Below, piece by piece: positions 1-7,974 of a stretch of DNA of 64,000 bases. The position numbers were made by a program, and so were the translations under genes. The notes under the pieces were generated by a model. That model saw only the letters and a list, made by a program, of their open reading frames with translations. It searched no databases and was not told where the DNA came from. Within the stretch, counting starts at the first letter, position 1. Each line of letters begins with the position of its first letter. Source of the stretch: JAXLWB01 sp046328715 (GTDB lineage: Bacteria; Chloroflexota; Anaerolineae; Caldilineales; Caldilineaceae); assembly GCA_046328715.1 (NCBI GenBank), contig JAXLWB010000014.1:124001-188000 (forward strand). Direction: 5' to 3'.

Positions 1-200
1 CGCTGTAACATGCGCTCCATCACTTCGATGAAGAGTCCCTCTTTACCTTTTGGCGCGTAGTAGTAGAGCGACGCATGGCGCATCCCCACAACTTCAGCAA
101 TATCACGCAACGTGACTGATTGATAGCCCCGTTTTGAAAAAAGTTCCTCAGCAGCGTCTAGAATACGTTGCCGGGTCTCGTTATCAGGAATGTCGTTCAT
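1..200 (-). CDS. TetR/AcrR family transcriptional regulator, N-terminal part (truncated by window edge)
   Basis: The minus strand reads from an ATG at 198-200 to the window edge, giving about 66 residues of a typical TetR DNA-binding domain. It has RQRILDAAEELFSKRGY, then the helix-turn-helix SVTLRDIAEVVGM, then the LYYYAPKGKEGLF recognition and turn segment. The ligand-binding C-terminal domain lies outside the window, so the effector is unknown. TetR proteins usually repress their own gene or a divergent neighbour. A palindrome sits 7 bp upstream of this start, and the divergent gene encodes an FAD oxidase, so autoregulation and possible control of that gene are inferences. The family call is safe. 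Confidence 0.85.
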   Translation of the reverse strand, partial: MNDIPDNETRQRILDAAEELFSKRGYQSVTLRDIAEVVGMRHASLYYYAPKGKEGLFIEVMERMLQ

Positions 201-206
201 GATTTT

Positions 207-224
207 CTACCTACAAGTTGGTAG
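207..224. promoter_or_regulatory. Probable TetR-type operator palindrome
   Basis: The 18-bp site CTACCTACAAGTTGGTAG is an imperfect palindrome with 5-bp arms CTACC/GGTAG. It lies 7 bp upstream of the TetR-family start codon, the usual position of an autoregulatory operator. Binding is inferred from position and symmetry only. Confidence 0.5.
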
Positions 225-273
225 AATTTTGCATCAGTTCGCAGAAATGTTCTGTGGGAATTCCTCCAATTCA

Positions 274-302
274 TTGCACTTGTGTGCGTAGTCGTTTAAA
301 AT
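274..302 (+). promoter_or_regulatory. Candidate sigma70 promoter for the 2-hydroxyglutarate oxidase gene
   Basis: TTGCAC at 274-279 is followed after 17 bp by TAAAAT at 297-302, a good -35/-10 pair. The predicted transcript would start near 309 and include the 25-bp inverted repeat at 339-403 in its leader. Confidence 0.4.
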
Positions 303-338
303 AGAGTTGTTGAAGTAAACAGGATCTTTTTTCATAAG

Positions 339-403
339 ATTGAGAGATTGAGAGATTAGGAGACTTCGATACACACAATCTCCTAATCTCTCAATCTCTC
401 AAT
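339..403. repeat. Perfect 25-bp inverted repeat built from a GAGAGATT heptad/octad repeat
   Basis: Arms at 339-363 and 379-403 are exact reverse complements, separated by 15 bp. Each arm is a short tandem of ATTGAGAG-like units. As RNA it would form a very stable hairpin just 17 nt before the start codon of the downstream gene. There is no T-run on either side, so it is not a classical terminator. It may be a dispersed palindromic repeat or a leader structure. Confidence 0.8.
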
Positions 404-420
404 TTCCAATCTCTATACTC

Positions 421-1620
421 ATGTACGACATTGCAATTATCGGCGGCGGCATTGTCGGCCTAGCCACCGCACTCTCACTCACAGAACAAGGACATCCTTC
501 TGTCATCGTCCTCGAAACCGAAGGAAAGGTCGCTCAACATCAAACCGGCCACAACAGCGGAGTCATTCATTCCGGTCTCTACTACAAGCCAGGTTCACTC
601 AAAGCTCAGAATTGCGCCGAAGGCGTACGCCTGATGTACGAATTCTGCGCCAAACATGGTATTGCCCATGATCGCTGCGGTAAAGTCGTGGTTGCCACTC
701 GTCAGGATGAAATTCCACGGTTGGAGGAATTGCAACGCCGTGGCACGGCCAATGGCATTCAAGGCATCAAGCGCCTGCGCCCAGAAGAGATCAAAGAACA
801 TGAACCCTACGTTGCGGGCATCGACGGTCTCTTTGTGCCAATTACTGGCATCGTCGATTATGTGCAGGTCTGTGAGAAATATGTTGAACTGACGCGCCAG
901 GCTGGCGGTGAGATTCGCACCAGCGCCCAGGTCACGGCAGTCCACAAAGATGGCAACAACTTGCGCCTGGTCACGACTCAAGGGGAGGTGAATGCGAAGG
1001 TAGTGATCAACTGTGGCGGGCTGCTCTCCGACCGTGTGGCTAAGATGTGTGGCATTGACCCTGGCGTCAAGATTGTGCCCTTCCGGGGTGAGTATTATGA
1101 ACTGCGCCCAGATCGCCACTATCTGATCAGGAATCTAGTTTACCCCGTGCCCGATCCTGCCTTCCCCTTTCTAGGCGTTCACTTCACCCGGATGATTCAC
1201 GGCGGCGTCGAGGCAGGGCCGAACGCAGTCCTGGCCTTCAAACGTTATGGCTACACGCGTAGCAGCTTCAATCTCGGTGATGCGCTGGAAATCTTCACAT
1301 ACTCGGGCTTTCGCACGCTGGCCACCAAATATTGGAAGATGGGCATGGGCGAATTTTACCGTTCCTATAGCAAACGTGCCTTTGTTACGGCACTACAACG
1401 ATTGCTGCCCGAGTTGCGCATGGAAGATGTGACCCCAGCAGGTGCTGGGGTACGCGCCCAAGCCCTCGACGCCCAAGGCAAACTGCTTGATGATTTTGCC
1501 ATTGTCGAACAGGAGCGTATGGTCCATGTTCTTAATGCCCCCTCACCGGCGGCAACCTCTTCGCTTAGCATCGGCAAGACGATTGCCGGAATGGTAGGGA
1601 AGAAACTTACCAAACTCTAG
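421..1620 (+). CDS. lhgO: L-2-hydroxyglutarate oxidase (DAO-family FAD enzyme)
   Basis: This predicted flavoenzyme of 399 aa oxidises L-2-hydroxyglutarate to 2-oxoglutarate, passing electrons to the respiratory chain or to oxygen. The N-terminus carries the dinucleotide-binding GGGIVGLATA (about residues 8-17). HNSGVIHSGLYY follows near residues 44-55, the LhgO/YgaF signature around the flavin. The C-terminus has AGVRAQALD and NAPSPAATSSLSIG, which contact FAD. Length matches the family (about 395-420 aa). The ATG at 421 directly precedes the Rossmann strand, so the start is secure, although there is no clear Shine-Dalgarno because the upstream DNA is the inverted repeat. A TetR-family gene diverges upstream. 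Another 2-hydroxyacid oxidase of the same subfamily is possible. Confidence 0.88.
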   Translation: MYDIAIIGGGIVGLATALSLTEQGHPSVIVLETEGKVAQHQTGHNSGVIHSGLYYKPGSLKAQNCAEGVRLMYEFCAKHGIAHDRCGKVVVATRQDEIPRLEELQRRGTANGIQGIKRLRPEEIKEHEPYVAGIDGLFVPITGIVDYVQVCEKYVELTRQAGGEIRTSAQVTAVHKDGNNLRLVTTQGEVNAKVVINCGGLLSDRVAKMCGIDPGVKIVPFRGEYYELRPDRHYLIRNLVYPVPDPAFPFLGVHFTRMIHGGVEAGPNAVLAFKRYGYTRSSFNLGDALEIFTYSGFRTLATKYWKMGMGEFYRSYSKRAFVTALQRLLPELRMEDVTPAGAGVRAQALDAQGKLLDDFAIVEQERMVHVLNAPSPAATSSLSIGKTIAGMVGKKLTKL

Positions 1621-1790
1621 TGAAAAAGGGTGACCGATAATTACCAATTATGGAAATTAGCTCTCTTGCGCAAAGTCAAAGCAATGAGTAAACTGTTAGG
1701 TAGATATAATTCACCCTAAAATTTCGATCTACGATTGTCCCTCTAACTCATTCTCTGCTTGCGCAGAACAGGAAGGACAAAGGAGTCCCT

Positions 1791-3530
1791 ATGTCTGACT
1801 TCCCATGGTATGCTAAATACGAAAAAAGTGTGCCGAAGACGATTCAAGTCAAGGATATGCCGCTCCACCAGCTTTTGAGCGATGCGGCGCAGAAATATCC
1901 TAGCAATATTGCATTACGTCTTGTGCTCAAGTATCTTCCAGCCGGGCTCAAGATTCAGTCGCGCATGACTTATGCTGAATTGAACGCCGCCAGTGATCGT
2001 TTTGCCGCTGCATTGCAAGGCATTGGCATCAAAAAAGGCGATCGTATTGCACTGATGACGCCGAATCTTCCACAGCAAGTTGTCGCCTATTTTGGTGCGC
2101 TGAAGGCAGGGGCCACGGTTGTCAACACCAATCCAACCTACACTGCAACCGAACTCAAACATCTCTTACACGACAGCGGTGCCGAAACGATGGTTATGCT
2201 CACTGGCCTCTATAGTCGCCTGGAAGAGATCCGCAGCGAGACGCCAGTCAAAAACGTAATCCTGATCGATATCCCTGAGACGCTCTCTTTTCCCTTCAAG
2301 GGCATCGTTGAAAAGCAAGTACGCCAAAGTGGGATGATGAAAGATATCGCTCCGGGGCCTGGCATCTATCGCTATAGCGAGTTGATTCGCCAGGCACGCC
2401 CCAAACCGACGCCGGTTGCCATCCAAGCCGATGATGTGGTGCTTTTCCAATATACAGGTGGCACCACGGGTACACCAAAAGCAGCGATGTTGACCCATCG
2501 CAACCTCGTCGCCAACTTTCAACAATGTGAGGCCTGGTTCACTGGGATCGAGTATGGTCGCGAGAAGGTGCTCTTCTCGCTGCCTTCCTTCCATGTCTAC
2601 GGCATGACCGTGGCCATGATCCTGGCCCTAGGCATTGGCGCCGAATTGGTGATTGTCCCCGACCCACGCAATACAACCCATGTCTTGCAGGTGCTGCACA
2701 ATGAGAAGATCACCTTGTGGCCGGGTGTTCCTTCGATGTACAACGCCATCATCAATCACAAAGAGATCAGCAAGTTTGACCTCCATTCGGTCAAGGCGTG
2801 TTTGAGCGGTGCCATGGCATTGCCGGTTGAGGTGGCCGAAAAGTTCATGAAACTCACTGGCGGCTCGTTGCGCGAAGGCTTTGGTATGACCGAGACCTCG
2901 CCAGTGCTTTGCGCTAATCCCATTTATGGAGAAGCCCGGGTCGGCTCGATTGGTCTGCCTTTATCTAGCACCGAGGTGCGTCTAGTCAAATTGGAGCCAG
3001 ATGCCGATGGGAAATATCAAGAAGTCGGCGAAGGCGAGGAAGGCGAACTCTGTGCGCGTGGCCCGCAGATCATGAAAGGTTATTGGAACAAGCCCGACGA
3101 AACAGCTAACACGATTGACTCGGAAGGCTGGCTACACACTGGTGACATCGCCAAGATGGACGCTGATGGCTATTTCTACATCGTGGATCGAAAAAAGGAC
3201 ATGATTAACATCGGTGGCTTCAAGGTCTTCCCGCGTGACGTGGAGGAAGCGCTCTTCCGCTACGACAAGGTCATGGATGCGGCGGTGGCGGGTATCGTAG
3301 ATGCCAAACAGCGTGAAGCGGTTAAGGCTTATATTGTGCTCAAAGAAGGACAAAGCTGTAACGAAGAGGAAATTGTGGAGTTTTGCCGGTCGCAGCTTGC
3401 TCCCTATAAAGTGCCTACAGCCGTTGAGTTTCGCAAAGACTTGCCCAAGAGCCAGGTTGGTAAAGTGTTGCGACGTGAGCTGGTGCGTGAGGAAAAGGAG
3501 CGGATGGCAAAGGCAAAGTTAAACAAGTAA
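1791..3530 (+). CDS. fadD: Long-chain-fatty-acid--CoA ligase (AMP-forming)
   Basis: This 579-aa enzyme activates free fatty acids with ATP and CoA for beta-oxidation or lipid synthesis. The adenylate-forming motifs occur in order: the P-loop YTGGTTGTPKAAM near residue 221, GFGMTETSP near 363, the WLHTGDIAKMD hinge region near 447, VDRKKDMINIGGFKV, and the C-terminal lysine motif GKVLRREL near 556. Length is normal for FadD. It is separate from the oxidase gene (170-bp gap) and has a clear ribosome-binding site, AAAGGAGTC, before ATG 1791. A TATAAT at 1705-1710 is a candidate -10 box without a good -35. Chain-length preference cannot be read from the sequence. Confidence 0.9.
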   Translation: MSDFPWYAKYEKSVPKTIQVKDMPLHQLLSDAAQKYPSNIALRLVLKYLPAGLKIQSRMTYAELNAASDRFAAALQGIGIKKGDRIALMTPNLPQQVVAYFGALKAGATVVNTNPTYTATELKHLLHDSGAETMVMLTGLYSRLEEIRSETPVKNVILIDIPETLSFPFKGIVEKQVRQSGMMKDIAPGPGIYRYSELIRQARPKPTPVAIQADDVVLFQYTGGTTGTPKAAMLTHRNLVANFQQCEAWFTGIEYGREKVLFSLPSFHVYGMTVAMILALGIGAELVIVPDPRNTTHVLQVLHNEKITLWPGVPSMYNAIINHKEISKFDLHSVKACLSGAMALPVEVAEKFMKLTGGSLREGFGMTETSPVLCANPIYGEARVGSIGLPLSSTEVRLVKLEPDADGKYQEVGEGEEGELCARGPQIMKGYWNKPDETANTIDSEGWLHTGDIAKMDADGYFYIVDRKKDMINIGGFKVFPRDVEEALFRYDKVMDAAVAGIVDAKQREAVKAYIVLKEGQSCNEEEIVEFCRSQLAPYKVPTAVEFRKDLPKSQVGKVLRRELVREEKERMAKAKLNK

Positions 3531-3570
3531 TACTGCGTTCAGAACCTCGCACGTCAGTGAGGGTAACAAA

Positions 3571-3651
3571 AACATGACCGGCACTTTTTGTAGTATGTGA
3601 GCATTCAGCCTCTTTTGTTCACAATTTGAACCATGAAGTGCTGGTCATGTT
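3571..3651. terminator. Inverted repeat between convergent genes (possible bidirectional terminator)
   Basis: Arms AACATGACCGGCACTT (3571-3586) and AAGTGCTGGTCATGTT (3636-3651) pair over 16 bp with one G-U wobble, around a 49-nt loop. The repeat separates fadD (plus strand) from a convergent small gene. The long loop and weak T-tracts make termination uncertain. Confidence 0.4.
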
Positions 3652-3672
3652 CTTTCAAGCTTATCAAAAATC

Positions 3673-3867
3673 CTACTCGGCTTTCGCCTTATCGATTTCC
3701 TGGCGTAGGGTTGTCTCTTCCGCCTGAAGTTGCTCCAACTTGCGCTCTAACTGCGTCAACTGTTTTGTCCCACGTGAACCCATCAGACGGGTCTTCTCAA
3801 TTTCTCGTTGGGTTTGTACAATCTGGGTTCGCACCAATTCTTTACGTGTAATCAGGTTACCCTTCAT
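3673..3867 (-). CDS. Small coiled-coil protein, function unknown
   Basis: This 64-aa, highly charged protein is rich in Lys, Glu, Gln and Leu. Its heptad-like C-terminal half (QLTQLERKLEQLQAEE) predicts a single coiled coil, with no Cys, signal peptide or membrane segment. A strong Shine-Dalgarno, GAGAGGAG, precedes the ATG on the minus strand, which supports a real gene. It follows tatC on the same strand but is separated from it by a hairpin with a T-run. I do not recognise the family; a role as a short adaptor or structural peptide would be a guess. Confidence 0.6.
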   Translation of the reverse strand: MKGNLITRKELVRTQIVQTQREIEKTRLMGSRGTKQLTQLERKLEQLQAEETTLRQEIDKAKAE

Positions 3868-3885
3868 TGTAATTCTCCTCTCTTA

Positions 3886-3946
3886 TCAAAAAATAAACAG
3901 GTAGCGAAGTAAACGGAGAGTCTTCCTGTCTACTTGTCTACCTGTT
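3886..3946 (-). terminator. Rho-independent terminator downstream of tatC
   Basis: On the minus strand AACAGGTAG (3938-3946) pairs with its complement at 3896-3904, and an inner AAGTA/TACTT pair extends the stem. TATTTTTTG follows directly. It lies 20 bp after the tatC stop and before the small coiled-coil gene. Confidence 0.65.
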
Positions 3947-3965
3947 CAGGGATCTGCTGTCTCTT

Positions 3966-4769
3966 CTATTTGTCTTTGTATTCGTCCGGAATGAATGACT
4001 CTTGTGAAAAGTCCCGTGGCGCTCGTGGACGATAAAGTAGCCATGCCAACAAAATGCTCAAACCGTAGAGGACAATCAGCGGACCCATCACGATTGACAT
4101 GTTGACCGGATCGACAGTAGGCGTAATAATGGCTGCGATAATGGCAATAACGACGATCGCATGCCGCCAATATTTGAGCAGCGTCTTCGAATCAACTAAT
4201 CCCAGGCGGGAGAGAAAGGCAAAGATCAGCGGCATTTCAAAGGAGACGCCAATCCAAAAGACAAGACGCGTGATAAAGCTAATATAGCGATCAAACGTCC
4301 AATTTGATTCGACAATGCCACTAAGAATGTTGCCTAAAAAGACAATTGCTACAGGCAGCAGGACGTAATAAGCAAAGGCGCTGCCGATAGCAAAAAGTAC
4401 GACCACTGCTGGCAATGTGAGCAGCAGCGTGCGTTTTTCTTGTGGGTAAAGTCCTGGCGCCATAAAGGCAATGATTTGGTAGATGATGACAGGCAGGGCA
4501 ATGGCGGTACCGACAGTGAAACAAACTTTAAAAATGATACTGATCGAGTCAGTCGGGCCAATCAATTGCAACACCAAGCCGTTGCGCTTCGCCGAACCAG
4601 CGAGAAAGTCGAGAATCGGATAGAAGTAGCCTAGCGCAATCGCCGTACCCAGAATAAGTGCACCCGAGACCCAGATCAAGCGCATACGCAGCTCGATCAG
4701 ATGCTCCATCAAGGTCATCCGGCTGGCATCGATCGGATCCATGGGTATGGTCTCAGTTTGCTGACTCAT
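3966..4769 (-). CDS. tatC: Sec-independent protein translocase TatC
   Basis: TatC is the core receptor of the twin-arginine translocon in the cytoplasmic membrane. It binds RR signal peptides of folded exported proteins. The 267-aa product begins with a short cytosolic segment and the conserved MTLMEHLIELRMRLIW, in which EHL.ELR is the family signature. Six hydrophobic helices follow, as expected, and a conserved region reads FIVAFGMAPG-like (here QIIAFMAPGLYPQEK). The reading frame overlaps the upstream tatB by 17 bp, so the two are co-transcribed and probably translationally coupled. A terminator follows. Identification is secure. Confidence 0.95.
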   Translation of the reverse strand: MSQQTETIPMDPIDASRMTLMEHLIELRMRLIWVSGALILGTAIALGYFYPILDFLAGSAKRNGLVLQLIGPTDSISIIFKVCFTVGTAIALPVIIYQIIAFMAPGLYPQEKRTLLLTLPAVVVLFAIGSAFAYYVLLPVAIVFLGNILSGIVESNWTFDRYISFITRLVFWIGVSFEMPLIFAFLSRLGLVDSKTLLKYWRHAIVVIAIIAAIITPTVDPVNMSIVMGPLIVLYGLSILLAWLLYRPRAPRDFSQESFIPDEYKDK

Positions 4770-5520
4770 GAGGGACTTCTCCTTCCGGCTGCTCTACCGA
4801 CTGCTCCGCACTCTCTAATGGTACTTTGCTCTTTGCTTTTCGTGTTCGTTTTGGTTTATCTTGTGCCGCTTCGGCATGCTGTGATTCAGCTTGGCTTGTC
4901 TCGGTTTCTTCGACCACAGCGACTGCCTGCACATCGGCAACACTGGTGGTCACACTGTTGTTCGTGGCAGTGCTTGTTTCTGCGGGGGCAACTGGAGTGG
5001 CGAGTACAGTTGGCGGTGCGATAGTGTTGGCTGGGGCGGGTGCTGTCTCTGCGGATTTGTTGGCCTCGGCTGTTGTCTCGCTGACGGGCTTGGCATCTGT
5101 AGCACCGTTGGTCTTAGCTTCAACTTTACTGTCATTGCTGCTGGCATTATTGCTATTCGCCACCGCTGCTGCAGCGACAGTCGATTTTGCTGCAGCGGCA
5201 GCAGTGGCGGTCGTTGTGGTCGTGACAGGCTTCGAGACCGTGTTCGTCGCCGGCTTGGCGGCGGGAGCAGCTTTACTTTTGTCATCCGGCTTGGTCGGAT
5301 CGGTCATTTCATTGAGGATGCGACGGGGGTCCAGATCCTGGAATTCTTTGAATTCGTCCCCGAACTGTGACATCAACTCACTGGTAACTGCACGAAACTG
5401 CTTAATGAATTTGGCCACTTCACGAATTGTACCTGGCAGCCGTTCTGGCCCGAGCACAATCAAGGCAATGACCATAATCATAATTAATTCGGGTAAACCA
5501 ATGCCAAAGAAACCGTCCAT
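4753..5520 (-). CDS. tatB: Twin-arginine translocase TatA/TatB-type subunit with a long disordered tail
   Basis: The N-terminus, MDGFFGIGLPELIMIMVIAL, is the membrane anchor of Tat A/B proteins. It is followed by the conserved VLGPERLPG hinge and an amphipathic helix (IREVAKFIKQFRAV). The LPE in the anchor and GPERLP favour the TatB type, though one protein may do both jobs because no second tatA is nearby. At 255 aa it is much longer than typical TatA (60-90) or TatB (about 170). Residues from about 75 to the end are low-complexity Ala/Thr/Ser/Val with Lys and Glu, ending in a KPKRTRKAKSK basic patch. It overlaps tatC by 17 bp. Confidence 0.85.
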   Translation of the reverse strand: MDGFFGIGLPELIMIMVIALIVLGPERLPGTIREVAKFIKQFRAVTSELMSQFGDEFKEFQDLDPRRILNEMTDPTKPDDKSKAAPAAKPATNTVSKPVTTTTTATAAAAAKSTVAAAAVANSNNASSNDSKVEAKTNGATDAKPVSETTAEANKSAETAPAPANTIAPPTVLATPVAPAETSTATNNSVTTSVADVQAVAVVEETETSQAESQHAEAAQDKPKRTRKAKSKVPLESAEQSVEQPEGEVPHESAN

Positions 5521-5522
5521 AC

Positions 5523-6029
5523 TCAGAATACCTTGCGAACAACTTCATGAAGTGCTGCACCAAGAACACCATTGACAAAACGGGGAGTACTGTCACTGCC
5601 AAAGGCCTTTGCCAACTCCACCGCTTCGTTGATCACTACTTTTGGGGGAGTATCTGCATCTTTGCTGCCCAATTCAAACAGCCCTAATCGTAATAGATTG
5701 CGGTCAATTATTGCAAGTTGGTCGATTGGAAACTCGGGTGCGTGTTTAGCAATCAAGGCATCGATCTGCTCACGATTTTTTACCACCCCAGCTATCAGCC
5801 AACGTAGGAATTGGGCTCCATGTTCCCCAGGCGATTCATAGGCGAGTCGCTCATCCACCACATTGCCAGGGGCATGTTTGACACTATCGATTTCATACAG
5901 CGCCTGTAACGCCATCAAGCGCGCCAGCTTCCGTTGCCGAATGAGGTCGCTGTAGATCTGTTCGTTAGCAGGTTTTGTTTCAGGTTGTACAGTTGACGGG
6001 GATGGAGTGGGTTTCATCAAGTCTGTCAT
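5523..6029 (-). CDS. nusB: Transcription antitermination protein NusB
   Basis: NusB forms the boxA RNA-binding heterodimer with S10 (NusE) in rRNA antitermination. The 168-aa product has the all-helical NusB pattern: RKLARLMALQALYEIDS, then LRWLIAGVVKNREQIDALI, then PIDQLAIIDRNLLRLGLFEL, and finally the C-terminal KVVINEAVELAKAFGSD with a short tail. The frame stays open upstream into fabG, but the extra residues do not look like NusB. The ATG at 6027-6029, 11 bp after the fabG stop, is therefore the likely start. It lies 2 bp from tatB, in one run with fabG and tatBC. Confidence 0.92.
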   Translation of the reverse strand: MTDLMKPTPSPSTVQPETKPANEQIYSDLIRQRKLARLMALQALYEIDSVKHAPGNVVDERLAYESPGEHGAQFLRWLIAGVVKNREQIDALIAKHAPEFPIDQLAIIDRNLLRLGLFELGSKDADTPPKVVINEAVELAKAFGSDSTPRFVNGVLGAALHEVVRKVF

Positions 6030-6040
6030 TGGAACTATTC

Positions 6041-6802
6041 TTACATCACCAACCCACCATCGACTGTAATCACCTGTCCAGTCATAAAGCAGGAGCGCTC
6101 TGCTGCCAAAAATGCTACTGCCCAAGCAACTTCCTCGGGAGTACCCATGCGCCCTAATGGTGTATCGCTGATAATCTTGGCTCGCTGTTCTTCGCTCAAT
6201 ACCTCTGTAAGGGCGGTTGGGATAAAGCCAGGGGCAACCGCATTAACTGTAACATTGCGGCTAGCTACTTCACGTGCGAGGCTCTTGGTAAACCCAATGA
6301 TCCCTGCTTTGCTAGCGGCATAGTTGCTTTGACCAGCCTGTCCATTGATGCCGACCACGCTGGTGATATTTATGATCCGTCCCCAACGTTTCTTGATCAT
6401 GTTGCGCAGTGCGGCTTTGCTGACAGCATAGACGCTACGCAGATTGGTGCTGATCACAGCGTCCCAGTCATCTTCTTTCATGGTCAAGAGCAATGTGTCG
6501 CGGGTGGTACCAGCGTTATTCACCAGAATATCGAGGCCACCGAAAGTTTCCTGCACCTGCTTGACCAGGGCGGCTGCCTCTTCGCTGTTGCTGACATCCG
6601 CTTTGAAGATCTCGCATTTGCCACCTTGGGCACGAATGCTTTCGGCGGTTGCCGTGGCGCCGTCGGCATTGCCGCGGTAGTGAATGGCAACCGCTGCACC
6701 ACCTGTCGCCAGTTCTTTAGCAATCGCAGCGCCAATTCCGCTACTACTTCCTGTGACGAGTGCTACCTTATTTGAAAAGTCAAAAGCCATAGTGGATTCC
6801 AT
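6041..6802 (-). CDS. fabG: 3-oxoacyl-[acyl-carrier-protein] reductase
   Basis: This short-chain dehydrogenase reduces 3-oxoacyl-ACP with NADPH in fatty-acid elongation. The 253-aa protein has the cofactor motif TGSSSGIG (residues 17-24), NNAG (95-98), and the catalytic tetrad Asn120, Ser148, Tyr161 and Lys165 (in ITSVVG and YAASKAG). The C-terminus carries the AVAPGFIPT loop and ends in GQVITVDGGLVM, typical of FabG. An in-frame ATG four codons in (MAFDF) is an equally plausible start; neither has a strong ribosome-binding site. fabD lies 101 bp upstream on the same strand, which supports a fatty-acid synthesis role over a generic SDR. Confidence 0.92.
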   Translation of the reverse strand: MESTMAFDFSNKVALVTGSSSGIGAAIAKELATGGAAVAIHYRGNADGATATAESIRAQGGKCEIFKADVSNSEEAAALVKQVQETFGGLDILVNNAGTTRDTLLLTMKEDDWDAVISTNLRSVYAVSKAALRNMIKKRWGRIINITSVVGINGQAGQSNYAASKAGIIGFTKSLAREVASRNVTVNAVAPGFIPTALTEVLSEEQRAKIISDTPLGRMGTPEEVAWAVAFLAAERSCFMTGQVITVDGGLVM

Positions 6803-6903
6803 TATAGACTATGATCGTTGATATTGGGTAACGAGTCTTTAGTTGCAAATTACGAATTGCGACTTGCTGCGAATTGCAAAATCACATTAGTGGTAACTCG
6901 CTT

Positions 6904-7902
6904 CTAGGATCCTCGTAGTGCGCTCACAAACTGCACGACAGCCTCTGGTTGGTTGATTGAGATCCGTTCTGCATTGCGGTCGATTCGTTTCATCAGATCG
7001 CGCAGCACCTCGCCCGAACCAATCTCCACAAAGCGCCCAACGCCTTGGGCCAACGCCCATTGCATCGACGCAGTCCAGCGTACGCTGCCTGTAAGCTGTG
7101 CAGCTAATTCATCGCGGATGGACACAGCATCGGTGAGTGGAGTAGCGCTTGTGTTGGCGATGAGCGGTACTTGCGGCGGCAGAATGGGTGTCGCATCCAG
7201 GACGGCACGCAATTTTTCAGCAGCAGGTTGCATTAAGGGGCTGTGGGAGGCAATGCTCACGGCAAGAGGCACAACTTTCTTTGCACCAGCCTTGCTCAAG
7301 GCTGCCATTGCTTTCTCCATCCCGGCTTTGTCCCCCGAAATGACGAGTTGTCCCGGGCAATTATCATTGGCAACTTGGGCAACGCCACCCTCGGCGACTG
7401 CCTCCTGACAGATCGTGGCGACTTGTGCCTCATCCAGGCCAAGCACGGCGGCCATCATGCCGGGCAGTTTTTCACCCGCTTCCTTCATCAATCGTCCACG
7501 TGTACGGACCAGCTGCAGACCATCTGCATAACTCAAACTGCCTGCCGCCACCAACGCACTATACTCACCTAAACTATGTCCAGCAACAAAGGTATTGCTG
7601 CCCGAAGCATCGCTGACTGAGCCTAGTTCGCTTTCGATCGCACGCAGCGTGGCAATACTGGTCGCCAGCAGCGCTGGCTGGGCATTGATCGTATCGGTAA
7701 GGGTCGCCTCAGGACCTTCAAAACAGAGTTGGCTGAGGGCAAAACCAAGCACGGTGTCTGCCTCTTCAAAGGCTGCTTTGGCGGCGGGGTAGGCTTCTAC
7801 CAGCGCCTTGGCCATGCCAACTTGTTGGCTACCCTGGCCCGGAAAAAGCAAGACGCTGTTGGAGAGTTGAGTGATTAACCTGGAGATCATAGGAGAATTC
7901 AT
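6904..7902 (-). CDS. fabD: Malonyl-CoA:ACP transacylase
   Basis: FabD moves malonyl groups from CoA to acyl carrier protein, feeding fatty-acid elongation in the cytoplasm. The 332-aa protein starts with LLFPGQGSQQVGM, has the nucleophile motif GHSLGEY with Ser110, and the second catalytic residue His220 in SIASHSPL. GSVRW and the IGSGEVL segment near the C-terminus are also family features. The first ATG (7902) lies only a few bases after an intrinsic terminator; MISRL at 7890 is an alternative start. Neither has a ribosome-binding site. fabG follows in the same direction, but acpP and fabH/fabF are not in the window. Confidence 0.93.
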   Translation of the reverse strand: MNSPMISRLITQLSNSVLLFPGQGSQQVGMAKALVEAYPAAKAAFEEADTVLGFALSQLCFEGPEATLTDTINAQPALLATSIATLRAIESELGSVSDASGSNTFVAGHSLGEYSALVAAGSLSYADGLQLVRTRGRLMKEAGEKLPGMMAAVLGLDEAQVATICQEAVAEGGVAQVANDNCPGQLVISGDKAGMEKAMAALSKAGAKKVVPLAVSIASHSPLMQPAAEKLRAVLDATPILPPQVPLIANTSATPLTDAVSIRDELAAQLTGSVRWTASMQWALAQGVGRFVEIGSGEVLRDLMKRIDRNAERISINQPEAVVQFVSALRGS

Positions 7903-7905
7903 ATC

Positions 7906-7944
7906 AACAAAAACGGGGATTTGAGATAGGCTTCAAATCCCCGT
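7906..7944 (-). terminator. Intrinsic terminator between rpmF and fabD
   Basis: On the minus strand a perfect 12-bp stem (ACGGGGATTTGA and its complement, 8-nt loop) is followed by TTTTTG. It ends transcription from rpmF but lies directly against the fabD start codon at 7902. Confidence 0.85.
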
Positions 7945-7974
7945 CTAGACTGACTTTTGTTTGAAAGTCTATGT

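Noticed and set aside
595..1119. Minus-strand open frame inside the hydroxyglutarate oxidase gene
   Set aside because: Shadow of a clearly coding frame, with no start signal or recognisable domain.
3766..3781. parS-like sequence around CACGTG (about 12 of 16 matches)
   Set aside because: Lies in a coding region far from parAB and lacks the TTTCACGTGAAA core; similar partial matches at 20606 look like chance.
4826..5575. Plus-strand open frame of 249 codons opposite tatB
   Set aside because: Low-complexity shadow of the Ala/Thr-rich TatB tail; TatB has the real Tat anchor.
6838..6884. TTGCAA/GAATTGC repeats between fabD and fabG
   Set aside because: Short overlapping repeats without a clear stem, T-run or second copy in the window.
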